Shown: positions 54,585-64,000, numbered from the stretch's first letter. The stretch is 64,000 nucleotides of DNA from Paenibacillus sp. L3-i20 (GCF_022180385.2 NZ_BQME02000002.1:868001-932000), one strand, 5' to 3'. Numbers and translations are program-made. Notes: generated by a model not told the origin, from the letters alone.

Positions 54585-55241
54585 TTATTCACGCATTAGA
54601 TTGATAAAATCCCCAGTAGCTTCGAACATCTTTTCATCTCCAACAACTACTATTACATCGTCCTCCATAAGAATAACATGAGGGCCAGGTGAGATAGAGA
54701 CATTAGTACCACGCCGGAGAGCAACAATGGTAGCTCCAGTATTCTGCCAAAACTGTAGGTTACCAATCGTTTGTCCGACGACATGTGAATGAGAAGCAAT
54801 TTTTAGTTCGGCTGGATTGTATGGCTTAAGGTTTTGCAGCCTATCTGATGCCTCAATTAGCTCTGTTAATAAAGTTTGAAGTTTCTGATCTATCGACTGT
54901 TTTTCTTTCAGTAACAGTTGTAGATCTTGTCTAAGTGAATAGACTGATTTTAAATAGTTATTTTTCGTTATATACTCGTAAGCATTGTGTCGAGATAAGA
55001 TGACAACTTCTTTGCCTTGTGAAACGGATACAATACTTTCTTCTTTTAGCAGTCCAATGGCTTTGCGAATCGTTTCTGGAGAAACATGGTACTGTCCTGC
55101 AAGCAGTGATCGGCCAGAAATTGTACTGTTAACAGCCATTTCCCCACTTACAATCCTTTGTGCAATATCAAGTGCTATCGATTTATAACCCGAAATTTCT
55201 TTATCTTGCATGTTGTTGATTTGCTCCCCAATCTTATACAT
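54585..55241 (-). CDS. GntR-RCK_C regulator, BusR-like
   Basis: The 218-aa protein has a GntR winged helix (~18-85; SLLAGQYHVSPETIRKAIGLLKEE), a coiled coil (~95-135) and a C-terminal RCK_C/TrkA-C domain (~140-215; GQTIGNLQFWQNTGATIVALRRG, VVVGDEK). This is the architecture of BusR, a tetrameric repressor of osmolyte uptake in lactococci and streptococci that binds c-di-AMP through RCK_C. It lies on the same strand directly upstream of the riboswitch and ehu-ect operon, which makes that operon its likely target. Confidence 0.8.
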   Translation of the reverse strand: MYKIGEQINNMQDKEISGYKSIALDIAQRIVSGEMAVNSTISGRSLLAGQYHVSPETIRKAIGLLKEESIVSVSQGKEVVILSRHNAYEYITKNNYLKSVYSLRQDLQLLLKEKQSIDQKLQTLLTELIEASDRLQNLKPYNPAELKIASHSHVVGQTIGNLQFWQNTGATIVALRRGTNVSISPGPHVILMEDDVIVVVGDEKMFEATGDFINLMRE

Positions 55242-55331
55242 TTTAAATTCATCATACTGTTTTCACAACTTGAAGTAAATACAATATGGATTATGCACAC
55301 TTTATATCTATCGCATAAGAGTACTAAGAAT

Positions 55332-55776
55332 TTAATTACTGGGAGCGTCAAGAATTATGTGTAAATGAAAATAACCTTTTCTTATAGAAGACAGCTTCTT
55401 TAGAAACCGGTAGGTAGCGTCGATGCAGACGCACACATAACGCCTAGCTAACGGCCGTTTAGTGAAGGCATCTACGTGTTCCACCATCACTTTCGTCATA
55501 TTGGAGACCTTCTGTGGTGTGTAGTGATGACCATACATCTTCTCAATAAGGTCAGCGATTTCCGTCAACGTGACGCCTTTTTGAAACAAGTGAATAATAA
55601 AAGACTCTAGCGTATCATTGGAACGCTTGTACGGTGCTACTGTGTGTGGCTTAAACTGCTGTTAATTCCGTTTCTAACAAATGATTCGTAGCCCGTTCGA
55701 GGTGTGAGCGAAAAACTTCAGTGACATCCTGTTTTGTGACTAGAGCTTGGACCAAATCTGATGTAAAACGATTCAT
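55332..55776 (-). pseudogene. IS256-family transposase remnant
   Basis: An N-terminal piece (FTSDLVQALVTKQDVTEVFRSHL) and a central piece (FQKGVTLTEIADLIEKMYGHHYTPQKVSNMT, then RPLARRYVCVCIDATY) match IS256 transposases. Stops, a frameshift and a deletion separate them and the C-terminal half is missing. Confidence 0.7.
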
Positions 55777-56014
55777 AGGGAAGACCTTTTTGATATTTTC
55801 TATTTACACAAGATATTTTACGCTCTCCGAACTTCGGCAACCCTCATTTAATGTTGATGTCTGTATAAACATGTTTGTATCATCTTTAATTCCAGTAGGA
55901 TTGTCTAGTTGTATCACGGTTGCTTTTAAGATGATCTTTGTATCAACCAAACAAAAGAGGACCACATCGACCTTCGGTCAGCATGGCCTCCTATTATAGT
56001 TACTCCCATAACGT

Positions 56015-56034
56015 AAAAAGGGGCTAATCGCCCC
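56015..56034 (-). terminator. Terminator of the chemoreceptor gene
   Basis: GGGGC-GATTA-GCCCC with TTTTT on the minus strand, directly after the stop at 56041. Confidence 0.75.
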
Positions 56035-56040
56035 CACCTA

Positions 56041-58089
56041 TTACACTTTATATTGACGCAAGTAAGATTGTAAATCTTCTGCCATCTGTGCTAGTGACGT
56101 TGCAGAAGCACTAACCTGTTCCATTGCCGCCAATTGCTCCTCCGTCGCAGCAGATACATTTTGTGTACCTTCTGCTGAACGTCCTGCGATTTCAGTAATA
56201 ACATTGACCTGCTCAACAGCGTGTTCAGTGTTGCTGTTCATCTCGATCGAATAAGTCGTTACCTCTTGAATTTGTGCAGCTACTTGCTGAACAGAATCTA
56301 GTATCTCAGTAAACGCTGCGCCCGCTTGATTTACGACATCCATACCAATCGCAACTTCACGTGTGCCTTCTTCTATTGAATCAATCGCTATTGCTGTCTC
56401 ACTTTGAATGGAAGCGAGTAGTTTAGCGATCTCCTCCGTTGATTGAGTCGATTGCTCGGATAACTTGCGCACCTCACCTGCTACGACTGCAAAGCCTCGT
56501 CCATGCTCACCGGCACGTGCCGCCTCGATTGCAGCGTTGAGTGCGAGTAAGTTCGTTTGTGCAGCAATGCCAGAGATGACCTGTACGATATTGTCGATGG
56601 CAGCCGAGCGTTGTCCGAGCTGCTTCACGGTACCATTGATCGTATTAACGGTATTCTGAATCGATTGCATTTGTTGCATGACCGATTGCAGTTTGCGATT
56701 ACCCATATCTGCACTTTCCGAAGCGTTTAGGGCAGAATGCGCAACACTCTGGGCGTTGTTTGATATTTGCTGAACCCCTTCGGCAACTTGATTGATTGAA
56801 CGCACACTTTCCTCCACGTTATGAACTTGTTGCTCAGAACCATCTGCTACTTCTTGAATCGACATAGCAATATGTTCTGTCGCCTTGCTCGTATGCTCCG
56901 CATTAGCAGATAGTTCCTCTGCGGATGTCGCTACATTTTGAGCTGTATGATTAACTTGTTGAATAAATTGACGCAACGTACGAATCATCGTATTTACTGC
57001 ACCAGTCAGTTTGCCAACTTCATCATTTGATTTTACAATGAGCTCCTCTTGATTCAGATCGCCATTAGATACACGTTCCGCAGCTTCCGCAACCGCAACG
57101 ATCGGACGCGTAATCTGCTGTGCGATAAAGTAGGCAAGAATGATGACAATCAAACATACGGCAACTACGATTATGGACACTGACCATTTAATAGAAGAAA
57201 CTGCTGCTGTAATCGAATTTTCTGGAATGTGCATATAAATGTTATATCCTGCGGTTGGAACTGGAGCATACGCAACCGTATATTTTTCCCCAGCATCCGA
57301 GTAGACAAAAGACGTTGCTTCAGACTTTTTTTGACCCAAAATATTAACTAATCCTGACGACAATTTCGCTTCTTCAGCGGTCTTTCCGATTAATTCTTTA
57401 TTTTTGTGAAGTTGAATCTTTCCTTGATTGTCTACTACGATCGGATACCCTACCCCATTATCGATGTACAAGCTTTTAAAAATATCGTTTGTGAACTTTT
57501 CGAAATTGACAAGTCCAGTTAATGCACCCGTCACTTTTCCATCCGCTTGCTTTACGGGTACAGCTACAATGATCGAGCGTTGACCTGTCGTCTTCGCTAA
57601 AATAACGTCTGTGTATGTTTCTTTTCCTTGCATTGCGTTTTTAAAGAAAGGTCGCATACCTAAGTCAATGCCGACACTCTTTTCGAATGTGTCTGCTTTC
57701 ACAATGCCATCCATACCGATAAACGTGTTACCGTCATAATGCGGGGCATTCTTTTTTAAACTTTGGATAAATGTCTTCTTAGCAGTTGTATCATCTGTAC
57801 GAATATCAGACGTAGTCGCGAGTATCTGCATTTCACTCATACGTTCTTTAAAATACTGATCCATCATTTCAGCTCTACTTTTTACAAGCGAAGCATAAGC
57901 ATCACTTTGTTTCTCAATTAATTTAGATGATGCTGTACTATAAACGAATATCGAGGTGAGGACGAGGGGAATTAGGGAAACGACAAGAAACCAAGCTATT
58001 AGTCGATTTTTAAGCTTACCCTTAAATACCTTGCCCACTAAAGCTAATTTGGGAGCATCCTTCTCTTTTAGTTTGACATGTTTTTTCAT
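56041..58089 (-). CDS. Methyl-accepting chemotaxis protein with dCache domain
   Basis: The 682-aa transmembrane receptor has TM1 at ~30-50, an extracellular dCache-type sensor at ~55-295, TM2 at ~300-320, a HAMP domain ([19 protein letters not shown]) and a long signalling coiled coil. The hairpin tip, [36 protein letters not shown], is here cited as [16 protein letters not shown]; it contacts CheA/CheW. dCache receptors often sense amino acids. ATG 58089 follows GGAGG; 40 upstream codons are excluded. Confidence 0.88.
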   Translation of the reverse strand: MKKHVKLKEKDAPKLALVGKVFKGKLKNRLIAWFLVVSLIPLVLTSIFVYSTASSKLIEKQSDAYASLVKSRAEMMDQYFKERMSEMQILATTSDIRTDDTTAKKTFIQSLKKNAPHYDGNTFIGMDGIVKADTFEKSVGIDLGMRPFFKNAMQGKETYTDVILAKTTGQRSIIVAVPVKQADGKVTGALTGLVNFEKFTNDIFKSLYIDNGVGYPIVVDNQGKIQLHKNKELIGKTAEEAKLSSGLVNILGQKKSEATSFVYSDAGEKYTVAYAPVPTAGYNIYMHIPENSITAAVSSIKWSVSIIVVAVCLIVIILAYFIAQQITRPIVAVAEAAERVSNGDLNQEELIVKSNDEVGKLTGAVNTMIRTLRQFIQQVNHTAQNVATSAEELSANAEHTSKATEHIAMSIQEVADGSEQQVHNVEESVRSINQVAEGVQQISNNAQSVAHSALNASESADMGNRKLQSVMQQMQSIQNTVNTINGTVKQLGQRSAAIDNIVQVISGIAAQTNLLALNAAIEAARAGEHGRGFAVVAGEVRKLSEQSTQSTEEIAKLLASIQSETAIAIDSIEEGTREVAIGMDVVNQAGAAFTEILDSVQQVAAQIQEVTTYSIEMNSNTEHAVEQVNVITEIAGRSAEGTQNVSAATEEQLAAMEQVSASATSLAQMAEDLQSYLRQYKV

Positions 58090-58266
58090 TACCTCATACC
58101 TCCATTTTGTGAACAGATATAGTACGCTAAAGCAACTATTGATATATTCCCATGATACGTGAGTCGAATTTGAGCATGGTGAAGAGGTCGTCGAGGCAAT
58201 CAACCACAATTACCCCTCTTGACAACCTCTTCGTACCTACATGGAATTAATTATGTCTTATAAAGA

Positions 58267-59985
58267 TTAATAACCTAATGCCGCACCTTCACCACGTGGA
58301 TCAGCACCAGCAAATTTAACGTTCGTTTTCGGATCGATTACAACCATACCGGATTGACCAACTTGGTCTGTGTAGTCGTCAATCTTTTTCACAGGATGAC
58401 CACGGCGGATAAGTTCGTCCATAACGGATTGAGGAATACGACCTTCCATTCTTAGTCCGTTAACAGACTCACCCCAGTTACGGCCATGCAACCATCTTGG
58501 AGCTTCGATTGCATCTTGTACTGTCAAACCAAAGTCAACAAAACGTGTAACCAATGATGCTTGTGTTTGAGGTTGACCTTCGCCACCTTGTGTACCGTAA
58601 AGCATATACGGCTTGCCATCTTTCAACAACATTGCAGGGTTAAGCGTATGGAACGTACGTTTCTTAGGCTCCAAGTCGTTTACGTGATTCTTATCCAAGG
58701 AGAAGAAGCTACCACGGTTTTGCAATAGAACGCCTGTGTCTTTCGCAACTACACCTGCACCCCAGTCAAAGTAATGACTTTGGATAACGGATACAGCATT
58801 GCCGTCTTTATCAACGATACCTAGCCAAACAGTATCACCTTTAGGATCAAGAGGTTTTACGTTTTCTTGAGCTTTGTTCATATCGATGCGTGCAGCAAGT
58901 TTCTTGCCGTGCTCTTTAGACAACAACTCATCTACTGGAATTTTATTGAAAGCTGGGTCAGTCAAATATTTGTCACGATCAGCAAAAGCTTGTTTCGTAG
59001 CTTCAACCATTACATGGTAGTAGTCAGCAGTGCCATCGCCCATTTTCTTCAAATCAAAGTTGTTCAAAATGTTCAAGATAGACAAGGAAGCCATACCTTG
59101 AGAGTTCGGTGGAACGTTGTAAGCTTGATATCCACGATAGTCTACAGAAATTGGTTTAACCCAATCTGCTTTGTGATCGATGAAATCTTTTTGAGTCAAG
59201 GAACCGCCGTTAGCTTGAATGTCAGCAGCGATCAATTTACCCGTTTCACCTTTGTAAAATTCAGTAGCACCGTTTTTAGCAATAAGCTTCAACGTTTTAG
59301 CCAAATCTTTTTGTACCATCATTTCGCCTGTTTTGTAAGGCTTGCCGTCTGGCTTCAAGAAAACTTTGCTGAACGTTTCAAAACGTCCCAAGTCTTTCAA
59401 CTCTTTATCTGTTTTATCGATAGCAGAGTTTGTCCATCTTTCTTGGTTAGGAGTTACTGGGTAACCTTTTTCCGCATAATGGATTGCGCGTTCCAACAAG
59501 TCATCCCAGTCCATGGATAATTTCATCGTTTTTTCTGCATATTTGTAAGCTTCGCCCCAACCAGATACTGCCCCTGGAACTGTGTTAGCTGCCAAATAGC
59601 CACGGGAAGGAATTTTATCAAAGCCTTTATTTTTGTAAAAGTCAATTGTCGTTTTCTCACCAGAACGACCGCTTGCATTGAGCGCTTTAAGCTCTTTCGA
59701 CTTCGCGTTGTATACAAGCCAGAATGCATCTCCACCAATACCTGTGTATTGCGGATATACAACCGCAAGTGTAGCTTGTGCAGCAATCGCTGCATCTACC
59801 GCATTTCCACCCTCTTCAAGCACTTCAAGCGCTGCAGCTGAAGCTAAGTAATGAGGTGTTGTAACGATTCCGTTCGGCGCCATCGTTGTAGGACGATTAG
59901 CTGCACCAGCAGAAGCTCCATAAATTGAAAAGCACATTGCTGTTGTCAGCACCAATACTGACAATTTTTTCATTTTAGTACGCAT
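58267..59985 (-). CDS. Secreted gamma-glutamyltransferase
   Basis: The 572-aa N-terminal-nucleophile hydrolase/transferase has a signal peptide (MKKLSVLVLTTAMCFS..., cleavage near ASAGA). The catalytic threonine is T385 in GDTVWLGIVD, where the precursor cleaves itself into two subunits; YGTQGGEGQPQ lines the active site. The DTVWL form, rather than TTHxS, resembles the YwrD-like branch, so acylase or gamma-glutamyl hydrolase specificity is possible. TAGGAGG precedes the ATG. It acts outside the cell on glutathione or gamma-glutamyl peptides. Confidence 0.85.
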   Translation of the reverse strand: MRTKMKKLSVLVLTTAMCFSIYGASAGAANRPTTMAPNGIVTTPHYLASAAALEVLEEGGNAVDAAIAAQATLAVVYPQYTGIGGDAFWLVYNAKSKELKALNASGRSGEKTTIDFYKNKGFDKIPSRGYLAANTVPGAVSGWGEAYKYAEKTMKLSMDWDDLLERAIHYAEKGYPVTPNQERWTNSAIDKTDKELKDLGRFETFSKVFLKPDGKPYKTGEMMVQKDLAKTLKLIAKNGATEFYKGETGKLIAADIQANGGSLTQKDFIDHKADWVKPISVDYRGYQAYNVPPNSQGMASLSILNILNNFDLKKMGDGTADYYHVMVEATKQAFADRDKYLTDPAFNKIPVDELLSKEHGKKLAARIDMNKAQENVKPLDPKGDTVWLGIVDKDGNAVSVIQSHYFDWGAGVVAKDTGVLLQNRGSFFSLDKNHVNDLEPKKRTFHTLNPAMLLKDGKPYMLYGTQGGEGQPQTQASLVTRFVDFGLTVQDAIEAPRWLHGRNWGESVNGLRMEGRIPQSVMDELIRRGHPVKKIDDYTDQVGQSGMVVIDPKTNVKFAGADPRGEGAALGY

Positions 59986-60765
59986 GTTTTTCCTCCTAAG
60001 TATGTATACATGATGTTAGTTCTTAACCTTGTAGAACTCGTCCCTCTGTTAACCACTCCTTTCAATGGGACAACCAGCATTCATTAGTACATGGTAAAAA
60101 GTACGCAGATACACACAACTTTTTAACCACTTTTCTATTAGTCTATGATCATATGATCATGCAAATAGCAAAAATAGCCTATCAAACATTTATTTTATTA
60201 ATAGACACCCTGCGAATGGATCATTTATATAAGACTATCGATTCAACAGATAATTACAGATGTCTATTATTGTCACTATTACTATATCGGTTACTAGGAT
60301 TAATTTTTAAATATATTTAAAAATTTTATTATTTATCTATAATTTACATGGATATCTTTAATGAATACCTCCTTCGTCTAAATAAATTGGTACTATAATC
60401 CTACAAGAAAACACGAAAAAAAGATAATACAAATTTCGGATAGTGAAAATATGTATATAGCAGCAGGTTTCGGAGGGATTTGTGATTAGCTCAAAAGCTA
60501 ACGAACAAAGATAAAGCTATTAATTACTTTCGATTCCAACTGACGTACTTTCAATTGTAACTGTTCGATTCGAACGTAAAAGGTTAAGGATGACAGGTTC
60601 TTTTGCAAGAATGAGAGAGCAAACACGTGTAATCAATCGTTTTTTTGTTTAATTTTCGCTACCAGTGTCTTTTTTGACAGAATGAAGTGCTTATCGAGTT
60701 TCTCAATATTTTACAAATAGACGGGAACAGCATATGATAAATGACAAGCCAACATTGGCTAACAA
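59986..60765. other. Intergenic stretch with no gene
   Basis: AT-rich sequence between the divergent ggt gene and the riboswitch. It must contain their promoters; a small GATCATATGATC palindrome lies at 60148-60159. No coding frame is convincing. Confidence 0.4.
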
Positions 60766-60910
60766 CAATCGCTGAATGCTTCAAATGGAAGCAACGGAGG
60801 AACCAACTCGAACATAAGCGTGATCATGTTCATGGGGTGAATCCAGGGGATTAATTATCTGGTAGGGCGGCTCTCTTGTCCGAATCCGGCAGCTAACTTC
60901 GTAAGCGAAA
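60766..60910 (+). ncRNA. Second c-di-AMP riboswitch (ydaO/yuaA type)
   Basis: Consensus blocks in order: ATCGCTGAATGC, ACGGAGGAACCA, GGGGTGAATCC, GGTAGGGC, then CCGAATCCGGCAGCTAACTTCG and TAAGCGA, the last pairing with TCGCT. The ribosome binding site AGGAGAG begins 4 nt after this stem and no terminator is seen, so control may be translational. Confidence 0.85.
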
Positions 60911-60927
60911 AAGGAGAGAATTATAAT

Positions 60928-61344
60928 ATGTCCTTACAAATGATCAAACCTCTATCTGTGCCTGAAATTCAATTATTAATGGTGAGAGTTAGAAACATGG
61001 AACTTTTTATTGTTCCGCTAAAGGGAAATGGCAATATTCGCTATGAAGTTAATTTGTTTTTAATGACCAGTATTGGTCCGTTGACAAGCATGCTCATTCT
61101 TGAAGCACAAGAAAAGCCAGCTGATTGGGTGACATGGGCTTACTGCTTTCAAAAAATTATAAATTCCAATGAGCCTCATGATGTATGCTGGTTCACCCAT
61201 CAATTATGCGAAAACAGCTTTCATAACCAATTGTTCTGTTCAGCATTAATGCAGTCATCATGGATGACGAAGCAGAAACGCATTCACTCAGAAAAAAGAG
61301 AAATATTACTTGAAAATGCAATAAACTATATTAGTTTATTTTAG
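60928..61344 (+). CDS. Unrecognised 138-aa protein under c-di-AMP riboswitch
   Basis: A 138-aa soluble-looking protein with no signal peptide, no membrane segment and no motif I recognise. It contains four cysteines and several tryptophans (PADWVTWAYCFQK, VCWFTHQLCENSF). ATG 60928 follows AGGAGAG at good spacing, within 20 bases of the riboswitch end, and a strong terminator follows, so it is a single-gene c-di-AMP-controlled unit. A link to osmotic or cell-wall homeostasis is inferred from the riboswitch. Confidence 0.6.
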   Translation: MSLQMIKPLSVPEIQLLMVRVRNMELFIVPLKGNGNIRYEVNLFLMTSIGPLTSMLILEAQEKPADWVTWAYCFQKIINSNEPHDVCWFTHQLCENSFHNQLFCSALMQSSWMTKQKRIHSEKREILLENAINYISLF

Positions 61345-61398
61345 ACTATACCTCCAGCGAATATTTCTCAGTTCCCCGACATCAACTATAAAAGACTT

Positions 61399-61438
61399 AA
61401 TAATCCCGCTTCAGACACATGTCTAAAGCGGGATTATT
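61399..61438. terminator. Bidirectional terminator
   Basis: A 19-bp inverted repeat (core ATCCCGCTT) between the 138-aa gene and the convergent DinB gene. Confidence 0.75.
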
Positions 61439-61446
61439 GTCTTATT

Positions 61447-61950
61447 CTATATTACTGGAGCTGGTGCACCAAACTCGGCCCATTGCTCTTTTGTCGGACC
61501 GTAAAGTTCCGGTGCATGAAGTCCTGCCTGACGCATCAGTACCGTCATTTGACCGCGATGATGTATCTCATGCCTTATGATAATATCCAGCATCAAGCCA
61601 TTCGGCCATTGATCGCCATACATATCGCTCATGACGAGCAGATTCTCATCCTTCCAATTAGACTGTACAGCATCAAGGAGCGCTTGAGAGGTCTGTTTAT
61701 ATTGCATTGCAATGCTAACTGCGGAAGCTGGCATCGGTGTATCTTCCCCCGGTCCTTCGAAAATCAATCCAGTCCGCGAAGGCATTTCATGCAACGTCTG
61801 AACAAGATGCCATGCAAGGCGTCCAAGCGTTCGATGGTCGTCCGTTATTTGTTGGCCAAGAGACTCATCAGTGAGCATCTCAAGTGTCCGTAACGTTGCA
61901 GCAGTTTCATGCTGCCAATTTGCAACAAAATCTTCAATATGTTTAAACAT
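61447..61950 (-). CDS. DinB family protein
   Basis: The 167-aa four-helix-bundle protein has candidate metal-binding histidines in AWHLVQTLHEM (H48 region) and the C-terminal HEIHHRGQM. It resembles YfiT-like metal-dependent hydrolases or thiol transferases. Preceded by GGAGCTG. Substrate unknown; a second, different DinB gene lies just upstream on the same strand. Confidence 0.78.
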   Translation of the reverse strand: MFKHIEDFVANWQHETAATLRTLEMLTDESLGQQITDDHRTLGRLAWHLVQTLHEMPSRTGLIFEGPGEDTPMPASAVSIAMQYKQTSQALLDAVQSNWKDENLLVMSDMYGDQWPNGLMLDIIIRHEIHHRGQMTVLMRQAGLHAPELYGPTKEQWAEFGAPAPVI

Positions 61951-62047
61951 TATTTAACAGCTCCTTTTTATAAAAGAATAACTCCATTATATCATTGTTT
62001 CATATAATTATTTTTTAGGGGTGCCTCCAGCCTATTCTCCCGATAAA

Positions 62048-62560
62048 TCAATTCAAGTGTTCCTGATACATAAAAAGTCCATATTCCGTCATAACAGAGG
62101 AATAACCCAGTTGACGTAGTATTGCTGACAGATTACCTCGATGATATGTGCCATGGTTTACAACTTGAATAATAAATTCTGAATATTTGGTATTCAAAAT
62201 TCCAGCGTAAGGATTATCTAATACAACTCTTTGCTCAAGATCAACATGCTCCCTAATGCATGTTCTGAATCTCACAGACAAATCGTCATACATAATTTCC
62301 AGCTCCTCAAGGCTTCTGTTTTCCGCATCTGTCTCGATTGTAACAGTTGCTTCCATGGCTTCGTCCATACTTTTACCCATCAATATTTCTAGCCAACCAC
62401 AATCAACCCTGTATATATGTGCCATGATCTTCGACACCGATGGGAACACACTTTGAACTTCCTGTTTATAAACGTGTTGCGGAAGCTCCTTTAATCGATT
62501 AAAGATTATTTTGTTAGCCCATGCATGATAGTCGTAAAATCTAATACAATGATTTGTTAT
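62048..62560 (-). CDS. DinB family protein with non-standard start region
   Basis: A DinB-fold protein of about 170 aa: FYDYHAWANKIIFNRL at the start, MAHIYRVDCGW in the middle and HGTYHRGN at the end give the three histidines. GGAGG is followed eight bases later by ATA at 62560, where the family start MTNH would be expected; the only standard starts lie before the ribosome binding site (frame open to 62599). The start codon may be mutated or an ATA/ATT start may be used. Confidence 0.6.
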   Translation of the reverse strand: MTNHCIRFYDYHAWANKIIFNRLKELPQHVYKQEVQSVFPSVSKIMAHIYRVDCGWLEILMGKSMDEAMEATVTIETDAENRSLEELEIMYDDLSVRFRTCIREHVDLEQRVVLDNPYAGILNTKYSEFIIQVVNHGTYHRGNLSAILRQLGYSSVMTEYGLFMYQEHLN

Positions 62561-62614
62561 TATAATCACCTCCAGAGAAAATGTAGAATACCTATACATA
62601 CATCATACAAAGGA

Positions 62615-62640
62615 AACCCTGACAACTGTATGTCAGGGTT
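62615..62640 (-). terminator. Terminator of the DUF6273 gene
   Basis: AACCCTGACA and TGTCAGGGTT flank ACTGTA; on the minus strand the hairpin is followed by TTTCCTTTG. Confidence 0.6.
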
Positions 62641-62730
62641 ATAGTGATGATCTTCATATTTTTTTTGCATTTCTCATCGTTATGAATGATTGTATTATTG
62701 GTTTACACATCCTTAAAACTATCCGCTTTA

Positions 62731-63408
62731 TCAATGGAGATTAATTTTCATAGCGGGACGTACGCCGTAACAAGCTAAGTTAACTCGTCCATAACTGCGA
62801 ATGCTATTACGAGGACCTACAAAAAATGCACGTGAAGAACGACCAAGTTGGGTTCTCAGCCACCACCATGAGCAGCCCAATACCTTACTATTTTCGTTTA
62901 TATAATTATCATTTACTTTTTTGTCATATACATACAAGTAACATCCATCATTCTTCTTTATTTTGGAAAATGATGTTCCTATTGCACGACGATTTGCACT
63001 TAAAGTATCTTCACCAAGTTTATGGGTAAGTTGCTTCGCCTCCGTAGTACTGAGCAAAAAAACGTTGTCCTCCGTGTCTGTGCTACCCTCTCCATTGTCA
63101 GTGCAATGTGTAGTCTTGATGAATCCCTTTTCTGAGTCATTGAAGGCTACATTATAAAACTCATCGTTCAGCCATTTTCGCAAATCAGAGTCACTCCATG
63201 TAGTATCAATATATTCTTCATGATATCTCTTGCAGTCTAGCATGTACTCGCTTAAAAGGAACAGCTCTACACCTGAATTATGTAGCACCCGCCACTTTAT
63301 CGGCGTTCTGTCCGCACCGTCCTCCATTTGCGGATAAGTGCCGAACGTAATGATTTCTCCGACCTTTGCGCTCCGATACAGCGTTGAAGCAAAATGATCA
63401 ATTTTCAA
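62731..63408 (-). CDS. DUF6273 domain protein
   Basis: A 225-aa protein with the DUF6273 pattern: GEIITFGTYPQ, PIKWRVLH, WSDSDLRKWLNDEFYN, SWWWLRTQLG and the closing YGVRPAMKINL. These domains are common in Firmicutes and often attach to surface or phage-tail-like proteins; their function is unknown. TTG 63408 lies seven bases after AAGGGGAG, and no better start fits. No signal peptide, and it stands alone. Confidence 0.7.
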   Translation of the reverse strand: MKIDHFASTLYRSAKVGEIITFGTYPQMEDGADRTPIKWRVLHNSGVELFLLSEYMLDCKRYHEEYIDTTWSDSDLRKWLNDEFYNVAFNDSEKGFIKTTHCTDNGEGSTDTEDNVFLLSTTEAKQLTHKLGEDTLSANRRAIGTSFSKIKKNDGCYLYVYDKKVNDNYINENSKVLGCSWWWLRTQLGRSSRAFFVGPRNSIRSYGRVNLACYGVRPAMKINLH

Positions 63409-63632
63409 TAAATTCTCCCCTTTCATTTCTATATTAATTGTATAACATTTATGCAAGTGCTAAGATAAAGTCGATTTCTCCCTTCACATTTCCCAATATT
63501 AAGATGAAAAGATTATCAATGTACTTTAATGTTATGCTCTAGGGTTTGGATATCATCAAATTGTTGTTGGTATAGTTGAATTTTACTTCGGAAGGATAGT
63601 ATGGAAAATTCGCATCTATCCCGCTCCTTTAC

Positions 63633-64000
63633 TCAGTCATTTTCTTTATTCCTAACATAATAAACAATCGATTTATTTAAAAATTCCAAATAATCTTCTC
63701 CGCCAAATTGTTTAAAATAATTAATGTAACGACTATCAGTCGTATAGACTTCTGCTATACAGATTAAAATTTGTGCATCACAAACCATAAATTGTTCAAG
63801 GTTGCTGCTCCAAATGCTTATTAACTTCTGAACCTCAGCAGAATCTGGACTCTTTTCTTTATGTTTTGCCAACTCACGAAACACCCGCTCCATGTTTTCC
63901 GAAAATTGCTCATTAGCTCTTTCTGTCCCTGTCTCAGACAATTTTTTTGCATTTTGTTCATATTCACGAAATTTCTCCGTATCACCATAGATTAATTTCG
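63633..64000 (-). CDS. C-terminal part of a TipAS-domain (MerR) regulator
   Basis: The frame is open to the window edge, so only the last ~121 residues are present. The sequence (GDTEKFREYEQNAKK, NMERVFRELAKH, FGGEDYLEFLNKSI) fits the TipAS antibiotic-binding domain found at the end of MerR-family TipA-like regulators, which sequester thiopeptides or similar drugs. The DNA-binding half would lie beyond the right edge. An internal TTG at 63941 is not the start. Confidence 0.65.
   Translation of the reverse strand, partial: KLIYGDTEKFREYEQNAKKLSETGTERANEQFSENMERVFRELAKHKEKSPDSAEVQKLISIWSSNLEQFMVCDAQILICIAEVYTTDSRYINYFKQFGGEDYLEFLNKSIVYYVRNKEND

Noticed and set aside
58867..59520. 217-codon rightward frame inside the gamma-glutamyltransferase gene
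   Set aside because: It is an antisense shadow of a well-supported gene; the aromatic-rich translation is an artefact.

Overview
The window looks like a chromosomal stretch of a low-GC, endospore-forming member of the Bacillales, most like Paenibacillus or a relative such as Brevibacillus. Support comes from strong GGAGG-type ribosome binding sites, frequent TTG and GTG starts, a T-box leader, two ydaO-type c-di-AMP riboswitches, a SpoIIP-type sporulation hydrolase, a CotQ-like oxidase, a yrk-type sulfide cluster and insecticidal-toxin-like genes. No rRNA, tRNA or CRISPR array was seen. Many genes carry single stop codons or frameshifts, and IS remnants are scattered through the window, so it looks like a decaying, rearranged accessory region.

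Layout. 0-13 kb: small stand-alone genes (methyltransferase, GNATs, DinB, FAD oxidase, lactonase-like MBL protein, VOC protein, pentapeptide-repeat protein, SH3b-SpoIIP) among pseudogenes and IS remnants. 13-17 kb: a ricin-lectin toxin-like protein, a dihydrolipoamide-dehydrogenase-like flavoprotein and a MerR regulator. 17-25 kb: a redox and sulfur block. It has ccdA and a ResA/TlpA thioredoxin, then a persulfide/sulfide detoxification cluster (TauE exporter, TusA-rhodanese, DsrE, rhodanese-MBL persulfide dioxygenase, TusA, rhodaneses) with CsoR/CstR-type operators ATACCC-N4-GGGTAT placed on its promoters. 25-33 kb: a broken IS3 element, a T-box-controlled short alanyl-tRNA synthetase, a cupin, a serine-recombinase-like protein and a SulP anion transporter.

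33-40 kb: an arsenic island. arsR-arsB-arsC-arsI and a tyrosine-phosphatase gene read leftward; a cysteine-rich MarR regulator, a broken flavin monooxygenase, an intact flavoprotein and a frameshifted MFS transporter read rightward. 40.5-44.5 kb: a 3.9-kb segment bounded by inverted 16-bp IS21-like end sequences, holding an unrecognised protein, a beta-propeller lipoprotein and a truncated tyrosine recombinase. 45-47 kb: a large Vps62/C2/crystallin-like protein.

47.5-55.2 kb is the most coherent system: ehuBCDA (ectoine uptake) and ectABCD (ectoine and hydroxyectoine synthesis) in one leftward operon. Upstream lie a c-di-AMP riboswitch and a gene for a GntR-RCK_C protein of the BusR type, a family known to sense c-di-AMP. 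The layout predicts that osmolyte uptake and synthesis are both shut by c-di-AMP, at RNA and DNA level. A second c-di-AMP riboswitch at 60.8 kb precedes an unrecognised 138-aa protein. The rest (55-64 kb) holds an IS256 remnant, a chemoreceptor, a secreted gamma-glutamyltransferase, two DinB-like proteins, a DUF6273 protein and the C-terminal end of a TipAS-type regulator running off the window.
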